A DNA stretch of 15,617 bases from Rhodospirillaceae bacterium (GTDB taxonomy: Bacteria; Pseudomonadota; Alphaproteobacteria; TMED109; TMED131). The position numbers were made by a program, and so were the translations under genes. Shown here piece after piece: positions 5,511 through 12,592 of this stretch. The notes under the pieces were generated by a model that ran no database searches, was not told the origin of the DNA, and was given only the letters and a program-made list of their open reading frames with translations. Numbering within the stretch: the first letter of the stretch is position 1; every line of letters starts with the position of its first letter. The stretch is taken from assembly GCA_902547175.1 (NCBI GenBank), contig CACCMS010000023.1, forward strand, positions 1 through 15,617. The letters are read 5' to 3'.

Positions 5511-6743
5511 ATGATTGAATATAAAGTATTATCAAGAAAATATAGACCAAAAAAGTTAAAAGAAGTCATAGGCCAGGATTTTACCGTGCGAACTTTAACC
5601 AATGCATTTACTGAGGAAAAATTAGCACATGCTTTTTTATTTACGGGGATTAGAGGAGTAGGGAAAACTACAATAGCACGTATAATCGCTATGGGATTAA
5701 ACTGTGAGACAGAAAACAAACCAACAGCTAATCCTTGTGGCATTTGTTCAAACTGCAAAGCAATTCTTCAAGATAGGTACGAGGATGTTTTGGAAATAGA
5801 TGCAGCTTCAAATACAGGAGTAGATGATGTAAGAGAGATAATTAGCTCATTAAAATATAGGCCATCAAAAGGAGGTTATAAGGTTTTTATCATTGATGAG
5901 GTTCATATGTTATCAAATTCGGCATTTAATGCATTATTGAAAACAATTGAAGAACCGCCTAGCTTTGTAAAATTTATATTTTGCACTACTGAAATGCAAA
6001 AAATCCCAATTACTATAGTATCAAGATGTCAAAAATATAATTTGAATAGAGTTACATTAACTGCATTATGTAATTATTTAGAAGAATTAGCCGAATTGGA
6101 AAAATTAAATATATCTAAAGAAGCAATTGCAGTTATTGCAAGAAACTCTGAGGGTTCAATAAGGGATAGTTTAACAATTCTTGATCAATGTATACTAAGT
6201 TTTAATAATGAAAATATAGATGTGGAAAGTGTGAATCAAACTTTAGGACTAACTTCTCAAAGCTTTCTGTTAGACTTATATATAAATATTGTAAATGGCA
6301 ATATTATTAATGCAAATAATGTACTGCATAATATTTATAAAAATGGAGCTGCTCCTAAACAAATAATAGATGACTTATTGAACGTAACTTATAGCTTAAT
6401 TTCTTCTTTAGCAGCCAACACAAATATAGAAACATATGAAAAGGATAAGTTTCAAACAATTATTGATAAATGTGATATTCCTTTTTTAAATCAAGTATGG
6501 CATATGTTATTAAAGGGCAGAGATGAAGTTAATAAGGTATCACATCAGATGGAAGCCTTGGAAATATTAATAATAAGAATAGCTTACAGTTCACAGTTAC
6601 CAAGTTTAGAGACAGTTGTAAAAAAAATTAAAGAAGATAATAATGATAAATTAAATCTTGACGTAAAAGATGATAATATAGGAAACGATATAAAGAAAAT
6701 ACTAGATGCCTTTCCAGAAGGAAAAGTATTAAAAAATCAATAA
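5511..6743 (+). CDS. dnaX: DNA polymerase III clamp-loader subunit (gamma/tau), short form
   Basis: DnaX is the AAA+ motor of the clamp loader, which uses ATP to place the beta clamp on primed DNA. Visible are Walker A GIRGVGKTT (46-54), four zinc-binding cysteines (65, 76, 79, 82), Walker B IIDEVH (127-132), the SRC motif (171-173) and a sensor-2-type Arg in EGSIRDSL (214-221). The helical collar (domain III) ends about residue 365. Only 45 residues follow, against roughly 200 or more in tau proteins that bind DnaB helicase and the polymerase alpha subunit. The very end, ILDAFPEGKV (397-406), resembles the usual alphaproteobacterial DnaX C-terminus, so the middle seems shortened rather than the gene being interrupted. 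The start follows a good Shine-Dalgarno, 12 bases after the SRP RNA. An A-heptamer at 6620-6626 might allow frameshifting. Confidence 0.93.
   Translation: MIEYKVLSRKYRPKKLKEVIGQDFTVRTLTNAFTEEKLAHAFLFTGIRGVGKTTIARIIAMGLNCETENKPTANPCGICSNCKAILQDRYEDVLEIDAASNTGVDDVREIISSLKYRPSKGGYKVFIIDEVHMLSNSAFNALLKTIEEPPSFVKFIFCTTEMQKIPITIVSRCQKYNLNRVTLTALCNYLEELAELEKLNISKEAIAVIARNSEGSIRDSLTILDQCILSFNNENIDVESVNQTLGLTSQSFLLDLYINIVNGNIINANNVLHNIYKNGAAPKQIIDDLLNVTYSLISSLAANTNIETYEKDKFQTIIDKCDIPFLNQVWHMLLKGRDEVNKVSHQMEALEILIIRIAYSSQLPSLETVVKKIKEDNNDKLNLDVKDDNIGNDIKKILDAFPEGKVLKNQ
6620..6631 (+). other. Possible -1 frameshift site in dnaX (slippery A-heptamer plus -1 stop)
   Basis: Eight A residues (6620-6627) are phased so that A AAA AAA fills the last base of codon 370 and codons 371-372, the same phase as the E. 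coli dnaX slippery site. After a -1 slip, the next codons are AAT then TAA (6629-6631), giving a 373-residue product ending Lys-Lys-Asn in place of the 410-residue protein. A weak 5-base stem (6634-6638 with 6655-6659) lies downstream. A-runs are very common in this genome, so this is suggestive only. Confidence 0.3.
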
Positions 6744-6750
6744 CTAATAA

Positions 6751-6756
6751 AAGGAG
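6751..6756 (+). promoter_or_regulatory. Strong Shine-Dalgarno of ybaB
   Basis: AAGGAG sits 6 bases before the ATG at 6763 and is the best ribosome-binding site in the window. Most other genes here have weak or no recognisable sites, so the YbaB protein may be made at a higher level than its neighbours, as suits an abundant nucleoid protein. Confidence 0.65.
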
Positions 6757-6762
6757 TAAAGT

Positions 6763-7074
6763 ATGAATAATATGGGAGGCTTGCTGCAGCAAGCACAGCA
6801 AATGCAAAGGAAAATGTTGGAGATAGATAAAAAACTAAGTGAGATGGAGGTTTCTGGTGAAGTAAGCAATGGGCTGGTTAAAGTAATAATGACCGGTAAA
6901 GGAGTAGTAAAGTCTATTAAAATAGATAGTAGCTTAAAAGAAGATATTGAAGTTTTAGAGGACTTAATAATAGCAGCAATGCATGAAGCTAAAAAAAATG
7001 CTGATAACTTATCAGAACAAGAAATGAAATCTGTAACAGGAGGTATGCCAATGCCACCTGGAATTAAATTTTAA
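6763..7074 (+). CDS. ybaB: YbaB/EbfC family nucleoid-associated protein
   Basis: The 103-residue protein matches the size and pattern of YbaB/EbfC, small dimeric DNA-binding proteins that coat the nucleoid. Visible features are an N-terminal Met/Gln-rich helix (MGGLLQQAQQMQRKM, 4-18), the VSGEVSNGLVKVIMTGKG strand region (30-47), a mid-protein segment EDLIIAAMHEAKKNA (66-80), and the Gly/Met/Pro-rich tail GGMPMPPGIKF (93-103). It lies between dnaX and recR, the arrangement widely conserved in bacteria, which supports a link to DNA replication or repair, although its exact role is still debated. The stop is separated from the recR ATG by one base, so recR may depend on translation from this gene. 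Confidence 0.95.
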   Translation: MNNMGGLLQQAQQMQRKMLEIDKKLSEMEVSGEVSNGLVKVIMTGKGVVKSIKIDSSLKEDIEVLEDLIIAAMHEAKKNADNLSEQEMKSVTGGMPMPPGIKF

Positions 7075-7075
7075 C

Positions 7076-7693
7076 ATGTACTCTAAAGAAATTGATTTAT
7101 TAATAAATTTATTATCTAGTCTCCAAGGTATAGGCCCTCGTTCTGCTAGAAGAATTGCTTTACAGCTTATAGCAAAAAAAAATACTTTGATGATGCCTTT
7201 AGGTAAAATGATGATAGATGTAGCCAAACTTATTGAAAGGTGCAAAATTTGCGGTAATTATGACTCTATAAACCCTTGTAGTATATGTAGTAATGAAAAA
7301 AGAGATAAAAATGTAATTTGCATAGTAGAAGAGGTAGCAGACTTATGGGCTCTGGAAAGAGGTAGATTATACCAAGGTTTATATCATGTTTTAGGTGGTA
7401 CATTAGATGCGATTAGAGGAGTGAGTCCCGAAAAATTAAAAATTGATTTTTTGCTTGAAAAAGTTAAAGAACAAAATATTAATGAAATTATTTTGGCAAC
7501 ATCATTAACAACTGCGGGTCAAACAACGGCCCATTATATCGTGAGTAAGCTTGAAGGGATTAAGGTAAAAATTACCAGGTTAGCAAGAGGGTTACCGGCA
7601 GGCGGTGAGTTAGAATATTTAGACGAAGCAACATTAAGCCAAGCTCTTTATGAAAGAATTGATGTCAACCAAGGTATAGGTGAAAAAAGATAA
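7076..7693 (+). CDS. recR: Recombination mediator protein RecR
   Basis: RecR works with RecO (and RecF) to load RecA on SSB-coated single-stranded gaps. The 205-residue protein is full length. Order of parts: a helix-hairpin-helix with GIGPRSARRIALQL (18-31), a zinc finger with C56, C59, C68 and C71, a Toprim domain (about 79-175) including IVEEVADL (83-90) and HVLGGTLDAIRGV (104-116), and a C-terminal region with LARGLPAGGELEYLDEATL (169-187), the characteristic RecR ending. The Toprim stretch TTAGQTTAHYI (145-155) replaces the EGEATA of E. coli; GQTTAHYI is familiar from alphaproteobacteria. The start is one base after the ybaB stop. The stop shares one base with the def ATG (TAATG). Confidence 0.97.
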   Translation: MYSKEIDLLINLLSSLQGIGPRSARRIALQLIAKKNTLMMPLGKMMIDVAKLIERCKICGNYDSINPCSICSNEKRDKNVICIVEEVADLWALERGRLYQGLYHVLGGTLDAIRGVSPEKLKIDFLLEKVKEQNINEIILATSLTTAGQTTAHYIVSKLEGIKVKITRLARGLPAGGELEYLDEATLSQALYERIDVNQGIGEKR

Positions 7694-8193
7694 TGCAAAT
7701 TATAATAGCCCCAGATAGCAGGTTAAAGCAAATTTCAAAAAAAGTTGAAATCATAGATGATTCCATTATATCCACTCTAGATCAAATGTTAGAATGCATG
7801 TATCAGAATAACGGAATTGGCTTAGCTGCTCCTCAAGTTGGTATTCTTAAAAGACTTGTAGTAATCGACTGTAGTGATAATAAAGATAAAAAAAAACCAT
7901 TAAAGCTTATTAATCCAGAAGTTATTAAATTATCGAAAAATATTTCTGAGTTTGAAGAAGGTTGTTTATCTCTTCCATCGCAATATGCTAAAGTAATAAG
8001 ACCTTCTAAAATAACTTTAAAATATAAAAATATAGAAGGTTTTACTTGTGAAAGTGAATTTGTTGGTTTAGAAGCAACATGTATACAACATGAAATAGAT
8101 CATTTGGATGGTAAGCTATTTGTTGATCACATTAGCAAGCTTAAAAAAAATATAATAATTAAAAAATTAAAAAAATTGAAAAAAAAAATATAG
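7693..8193 (+). CDS. def: Peptide deformylase
   Basis: Def removes the formyl group from the N-terminal methionine of new proteins as they leave the ribosome. At 166 residues it is the usual size, and all three metal-site motifs are intact: GIGLAAPQVG (41-50), EGCLSLP (89-95) and QHEIDH (132-137). C91, H133 and H137 should hold the catalytic metal and E134 is the general base. The C-terminus from 148 on is a strongly Lys-rich helix, common for contact with the ribosome in this family. It is coupled to recR (TAATG) and followed after three bases by fmt, whose product performs the reverse formylation; def-fmt pairing is widespread in bacteria. Confidence 0.97.
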   Translation: MQIIIAPDSRLKQISKKVEIIDDSIISTLDQMLECMYQNNGIGLAAPQVGILKRLVVIDCSDNKDKKKPLKLINPEVIKLSKNISEFEEGCLSLPSQYAKVIRPSKITLKYKNIEGFTCESEFVGLEATCIQHEIDHLDGKLFVDHISKLKKNIIIKKLKKLKKKI

Positions 8194-8196
8194 GAT

Positions 8197-9144
8197 ATGA
8201 ATAAAGTATTAAGCTTAGCTTATTTTGCTGGAGGTTCTAAATTTACCTTAGATCCATTTATTGCTTTAAAAAAAAGTAAACACGACTTAAAAATGGTTTT
8301 TACTAAGTCACCAAAAAGAGCAGGAAGGGGCAAGAAGAAATCTCATAACTTGCTTTTAGAAAAAGCAGTGGAATTTGGCATACCTATAAAAACTATTAAT
8401 GATTTTAAAAATATAGAAAATTTAAAACTACTTAAAAATTTAGAGTTAGACTTTATTATAGTTTTTTCATTTGGTTTGATATTGCCTAAAGAAGTTTTAG
8501 AAATACCTAGATATGGATGCATCAATATTCATGCCTCATTATTACCTAAATGGAGAGGGGCCTCTCCCGTTCAACATGCATTAATGAATAATGATAAAGC
8601 AACAGGATATACTTTCATAATTATGAATGAAAGATTAGATGAAGGAAAGATAGTTTATAAGGAAAAAATCAATATCGATATAACGGATAACTATGCCACC
8701 TTATTGAGTAAAATTGTAAGTTTAGCATCAAAAGTTTTAGTGAGTAAAATCGAAGATTTATTTAATAATAGTATAGAACCTCAAGCACAAACTCATAGTG
8801 AAGCCAGTTATTGTTATAAAATAAAAAAAGATGATACATATTTGAAATTTAATACCTCAGCCGAAGAAGTTTTAGGCAAAATTAAAGCATTTAGTCCAAA
8901 CCCTGGCGCTAAATGCTTTCTTGATGGAGAACTGATAAAAATTTTAGATGCCAAAATTGAGGACAATCGTAAATTCAATAAAAAAATAGGCTGTGTAACA
9001 GATGAAAGTTTGTTAATTTCTTGTAAATATGGATTTATTAGGCTTATAAAAATACAAAGGGCAGGTCGCAAAGCAATGATGGTAAGAGAATTTTTGAATG
9101 GTAGGAAGGTTAAATTAGGATCACTTATAAATGAAAAAAAATAA
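8197..9144 (+). CDS. fmt: Methionyl-tRNA formyltransferase
   Basis: Fmt formylates initiator Met-tRNA using 10-formyl-tetrahydrofolate. The 315-residue protein has the N-terminal formyltransferase fold (1-190) and the C-terminal tRNA-binding domain (about 205-315). The catalytic stretch is GCINIHASLLPKWRGASPVQ (107-126) with N110 and H112, and D148 in RLDEGKI completes the triad. KRAGRGKKKSHN (40-51) corresponds to the basic loop after strand 2. The C-terminal domain has IKAFSPNPGAK (229-239). The first strand and turn read LAYFAGGSKFTLDPF (7-21) where most Fmt proteins have a FMGTPDFA-like sequence, a divergence but not a missing active site. It is directly after def. Its last 14 bases overlap the start of the ABC permease gene. 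Confidence 0.93.
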   Translation: MNKVLSLAYFAGGSKFTLDPFIALKKSKHDLKMVFTKSPKRAGRGKKKSHNLLLEKAVEFGIPIKTINDFKNIENLKLLKNLELDFIIVFSFGLILPKEVLEIPRYGCINIHASLLPKWRGASPVQHALMNNDKATGYTFIIMNERLDEGKIVYKEKINIDITDNYATLLSKIVSLASKVLVSKIEDLFNNSIEPQAQTHSEASYCYKIKKDDTYLKFNTSAEEVLGKIKAFSPNPGAKCFLDGELIKILDAKIEDNRKFNKKIGCVTDESLLISCKYGFIRLIKIQRAGRKAMMVREFLNGRKVKLGSLINEKK

Positions 9145-9913
9145 AAATATTAATATTATAAATTGGATAGGTGTTTATACTTTGTTTACAAAAGAAACTA
9201 AAAGATTTTGTAAAGTTTATCAGCAAACTATATTAGCTCCAGCTTTTACCTCATTGTTATTTTTTCTAGTAATATCAATAGCAATAGGCTCTAGGGTAAA
9301 TTATGATTTTAATTATATAAACTTTTTAGCACCAGGGTTAATAATAATGACTATGATGCAAAATGCATTTGCAAATACATCTTCTTCTATATTAGGTTCT
9401 AAAATGCAGGGGAATATTGTTGATCTTTTAATGCCACCTCTAAACCCTTATGAAATTATTTTTTCATATGTATCAGCTGCAATTATTAGATCCATTCTAG
9501 TAGGATTTATAACTTGGCTTTTTATTTATCCGTTTTCTGAATTATATTTATTTAGTTTCTTAATTTTATTTATTTATACTGTTTTAGGTTCAATACTTCT
9601 TGCTCTTTTAGGTTTGATAGCTGGTATATGGTCAGAAAAGTTTGATAATATGTCAGGTATAACAAATTTTATAATTACACCATTAACTTTTCTTTCAGGT
9701 ACTTTTTATACTATTGACAAACTACCTGAACCATTTTTTACTATTAGTCTTTTAAATCCTTTTTATTACATTATAGATGGGTTTAGAAGTGCTTTTCAGA
9801 GTGATATTAATCATGATTTGGTTTATGGAATTACTTACATAAGTATGTTAAATTTAATACTATATTTACTTAGTTATCATATTTTAAAAAAAGGATGGAT
9901 GCTTAAGCCCTAA
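9131..9913 (+). CDS. ABC-2 type transporter permease (YadH/NodJ-like)
   Basis: The 260-residue integral membrane protein has about six membrane segments (roughly 35-55, 62-80, 108-132, 140-166, 175-195 and 233-252), as in ABC-2 permeases. Family landmarks are INFLAPGLIIMTMMQNAFANTSS (63-85, in part), the QGNIVDLLMPPLNPYEI segment (93-109), and the late signature in which TPLTFLSGTFY (183-193) precedes LLNPFYYIIDGFR (207-219). Such permeases pair with a separate ATPase and usually export polysaccharides, lipids or drugs. No ATPase gene is adjacent, so the partner must be encoded elsewhere. Translation starts inside the end of fmt (14-base overlap) and argD follows 9 bases later, so it is part of the operon though unrelated in function. 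Substrate unknown. Confidence 0.9.
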   Translation: MKKNKNINIINWIGVYTLFTKETKRFCKVYQQTILAPAFTSLLFFLVISIAIGSRVNYDFNYINFLAPGLIIMTMMQNAFANTSSSILGSKMQGNIVDLLMPPLNPYEIIFSYVSAAIIRSILVGFITWLFIYPFSELYLFSFLILFIYTVLGSILLALLGLIAGIWSEKFDNMSGITNFIITPLTFLSGTFYTIDKLPEPFFTISLLNPFYYIIDGFRSAFQSDINHDLVYGITYISMLNLILYLLSYHILKKGWMLKP

Positions 9914-9922
9914 TTTTTAGCC

Positions 9923-11101
9923 ATGTCTAATTATTTATTATCAACCTATTCAAGAATTAATTTATCTTTTACCCACGGTAAAGGCGCTTGGTTATTCACT
10001 AATGATAAAAAAAAATATTTAGATTTTGCTTCTGGTATAGCTGTCAATTGTTTAGGGCATTCTAATCCTCTTTTATTAAAAGCTCTTAAATCTCAATCTG
10101 AAAAATTATGGCACACGTCAAACCTTTATAACATTAAGGAACAAGATAGATTGGCTCAGGAATTATGTAATAAGTCATTTGCCGATAAGGTATTTTTCTG
10201 TAACTCTGGTGCAGAAGCTACTGAGGGTTTAATTAAGCTAGCTAGAAAATATCATCATATAAAAGGAGACTTTCTTAAAAAAGATATCATAGTTTTAGAT
10301 AATGCTTTTCATGGTAGAACTATAACAGGGATACAAGCTGGCTCAAATTCTTTACATAAAGAAGGTTTTCTTGCCAAAGAAAACTGTTCCTGTGGCTTTA
10401 TTAGAGTGCCACTAGGGGACATAGAATACTTAAAAAATAAAATTAATGCCAATACAGCTGCTATATTTTTTGAACCCATTCAGGGAGAAGGGGGTATAAA
10501 CGTCTGTCCAAAAAATTATCTAAAACAAATTAGAAAAATCTGTAATCAAAATAATATTTTAATGATATTGGATGAAGTTCAATGTGGCATAGGGAGAACC
10601 GGTAAAGTTTTTGCCTACGAGTGGTGGAATGTAAAACCTGATATGGTTGGGTTAGCTAAAGGTCTAGGGGGAGGTTTTCCAATAGGAGCTATATTATTAA
10701 GAAATAAAATAGCTAAATGCATTACCCCTGGAAGTCACGGATCAACTTTTGGTGGTAATCAACTTGCGTGTGCGGTCAGTTTAGCTGTAATGAAAGAAAT
10801 TTCTAAAAAAAAGTTACTAAATAATGTTTTAAATTTAGGAATATTTTTGGAAAAAAAAATTAACAAAATTTTATTAAATAATACTTCTATTATAACCAAG
10901 GTTTTTGGTAAAGGATTAATGCTTGGTATTAAGTGTGGTGTGCCTAATTCAGATTTAGCAAAAATTTTAAGAGAAAAAGGTTTATTAGTAGTACCAGCAT
11001 CTAATAACGTGATTAGACTTTTACCTCCATTAAATATAACAAAGAAAGAAGCCCAAAAAGCTATAGATATTCTAAATGAGGCAATAAATGACCTCAAATA
11101 A
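9923..11101 (+). CDS. argD: Acetylornithine aminotransferase (may also serve as succinyldiaminopimelate aminotransferase)
   Basis: ArgD transfers the amino group of glutamate to N-acetylglutamate semialdehyde in arginine synthesis and in many bacteria also acts in lysine synthesis. The 392-residue protein shows class III PLP aminotransferase motifs: CNSGAEATEGLIKLARKY (93-110), the FHGRT turn (129-133), FEPIQGEGGI (183-192), ILDEVQCGIGRTG (215-227) with D217 contacting the pyridine nitrogen, and LAKGLGGGFPIGA (244-256) with K246 forming the Schiff base. The substrate-binding GSTFGGNQLAC (273-283) is also present. No clear Shine-Dalgarno precedes the ATG. Its end overlaps argF by 14 bases; argD-argF adjacency is common in alphaproteobacteria and supports the arginine role over ornithine or GABA aminotransferase. 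Confidence 0.94.
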   Translation: MSNYLLSTYSRINLSFTHGKGAWLFTNDKKKYLDFASGIAVNCLGHSNPLLLKALKSQSEKLWHTSNLYNIKEQDRLAQELCNKSFADKVFFCNSGAEATEGLIKLARKYHHIKGDFLKKDIIVLDNAFHGRTITGIQAGSNSLHKEGFLAKENCSCGFIRVPLGDIEYLKNKINANTAAIFFEPIQGEGGINVCPKNYLKQIRKICNQNNILMILDEVQCGIGRTGKVFAYEWWNVKPDMVGLAKGLGGGFPIGAILLRNKIAKCITPGSHGSTFGGNQLACAVSLAVMKEISKKKLLNNVLNLGIFLEKKINKILLNNTSIITKVFGKGLMLGIKCGVPNSDLAKILREKGLLVVPASNNVIRLLPPLNITKKEAQKAIDILNEAINDLK

Positions 11102-12011
11102 AAGAAATTTTATAAATTTATCCGATATAAGAAAAGAAGAACTTAATAAGATACTAAAGCGTGCAAGGCAATTGAAAAAATTAAGAGCTAAGGGTACTGC
11201 CTTTAAAAATAGCCTTGCAAAGGTTAACCTAGCAATGATATTTGAAAAGCCTTCTACTAGAACTAGAGTTTCATTTGAGATTGCAATCAAGGAATTAGGA
11301 GGACAAGCCATTATTTTAGATGAAAGTAAGACGCATCTGGCTAGAGGTGAGACAGTAGCTGATACTGCTAGAGTTTTAGATAGGTATTGTCAAATTTTTA
11401 TGATTAGGACAACTAATCATAGTAAATTGTTAGAATATCATAACTATGCTAACGCTCCTATTATTAATGGTTTAAGCAATATATCCCATCCCTGCCAAGT
11501 GATGGCAGACATTATGACATTTGAAGAAAATAGAGAAAAAATTTTAAAGAAAAAAATAACTTGGATGGGTGATTTGAATAATGTTCTGTTCTCTTGGGTT
11601 GAGGCATCTAATATTTTTGATTTTGATTTATATATCGCACATCCAAAACAGATTAGACCTAGTAAAGAATTAAAAAAAATTACTAATGGTAAAAAAAATA
11701 TTACTTTTACCCAAAATGTTAAGCAGGCTATACATAACAGTAATTGTATTATCACTGATACTTGGTTTTCTATGGGAAGTAAAAAAAGTAATATTAGTGA
11801 GCAGTACTTTAAAAAATATCAAGTAAATGAAAAAAATATAATAGGAGCAAACCCAAAAGTTGCTTTTATGCACTGCCTTCCAGCTAAAAGAGGAAAAGAA
11901 GTTACTAAAGAAATAATTGATAATAAAAAAGTTTCTATAGTATGGGATGAGGCAGAAAATAGACTACACATTCAAAAGGCTATATTAGAATGGTGTCTAA
12001 AAAAAATATAA
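11088..12011 (+). CDS. argF: Ornithine carbamoyltransferase
   Basis: ArgF condenses ornithine with carbamoyl phosphate to citrulline. The 307-residue length is typical. The carbamoyl-phosphate site is FEKPSTRTRVSFE (52-64) with STRTR at 56-60. HPCQVMAD (134-141) supplies the HPCQ motif. The ornithine-binding side is shown by DTWFSMG (224-230) and by MHCLPAKRG (261-269) with the family-specific HCLP, which separates it from aspartate carbamoyltransferase. WDEAENRLHIQKA (286-298) is the usual C-terminal helix, with R292 contacting carbamoyl phosphate. The region around 159-170 (WMGDLNNVLFSW) departs slightly from the more usual GDGNNV. It overlaps argD by 14 bases at its start and the next gene by 22 bases at its end. 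Confidence 0.96.
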   Translation: MTSNKRNFINLSDIRKEELNKILKRARQLKKLRAKGTAFKNSLAKVNLAMIFEKPSTRTRVSFEIAIKELGGQAIILDESKTHLARGETVADTARVLDRYCQIFMIRTTNHSKLLEYHNYANAPIINGLSNISHPCQVMADIMTFEENREKILKKKITWMGDLNNVLFSWVEASNIFDFDLYIAHPKQIRPSKELKKITNGKKNITFTQNVKQAIHNSNCIITDTWFSMGSKKSNISEQYFKKYQVNEKNIIGANPKVAFMHCLPAKRGKEVTKEIIDNKKVSIVWDEAENRLHIQKAILEWCLKKI

Positions 12012-12589
12012 TATTAAAATTATTTATCTTATTAAAGTTTTTTTTATTATTAGGTAGCTGTACTTATAAATATAATAATGAATATAAATCAGATATAGAA
12101 GATGTAAAAAAAATCAAACTTAATGTTAAAAGTTTTGAAATTAGTAAAGGTAATTTAGATATTATCACAACAGAAAACTTATTGCAGAATGAGATAAATA
12201 AAAAAGTATTAAATAAATTTGAATCTTGGGTTTGGCAAAAGTTTGCTACAGAAGGTATTGAAAATAAAGCATTTTTAAACCTTCTAAAAGTCAATACAAT
12301 TGTGAAGGAGAAAAGAAAAAATAAAAAATTAATTCTTTCATTTATTAACCAAGGTAAAAAAGTCTATAAAATTGCTTTAAATTTTGATTTATCTATAACT
12401 ACTAATGATAATATAATGAAAACATTAAAGATTACATCAAGTCAAGACTTTCAATTATTAAACAGATATTCAATAGATCAAAGAAACAAAGTTATAATCT
12501 ATAACGTCAATAAATTAATAAAATTAATAGATGAAAAGGTAACCTTGCAATTAAATAAAAAAGCTTTTAATAAATTTGTAATTATGTAA
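11990..12589 (+). CDS. Putative lipoprotein of unknown function
   Basis: I do not recognise a named family. The 199-residue protein starts with Lys residues (4-5, 10), a hydrophobic stretch (7-22) and a lipobox LGSC (21-24), so C24 should be lipidated and the mature part would face the periplasm or outer membrane. The rest is Lys/Asn-rich and mixed alpha/beta-like, with a Trp-containing segment FESWVWQKFATEGIENK (77-93), an alternating hydrophobic stretch (about 95-150), and a C-terminal helix IKLIDEKVTLQLNKK. No other cysteines or catalytic motifs stand out. Its ATG lies 22 bases inside argF and it ends 3 bases before the converging lysS, so it is the last gene of the long plus-strand run. 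From memory, related unnamed lipoproteins with a conserved Trp and a late Ser/Arg motif occur in alphaproteobacteria; that link is tentative. Confidence 0.75.
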   Translation: MVSKKNIILKLFILLKFFLLLGSCTYKYNNEYKSDIEDVKKIKLNVKSFEISKGNLDIITTENLLQNEINKKVLNKFESWVWQKFATEGIENKAFLNLLKVNTIVKEKRKNKKLILSFINQGKKVYKIALNFDLSITTNDNIMKTLKITSSQDFQLLNRYSIDQRNKVIIYNVNKLIKLIDEKVTLQLNKKAFNKFVIM

Positions 12590-12592
12590 TTT

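Noticed and set aside
8150..8192. A/T-rich low-complexity stretch at the end of def, looking like a repeat
   Set aside because: It encodes the Lys-rich C-terminal helix of peptide deformylase using AAA and AAT/ATT-type codons, so composition explains it.
10759..11311. Minus-strand open frames opposite argD and argF
   Set aside because: They lie opposite highly conserved enzyme sequence, overlap each other, and have no ribosome site or domain.
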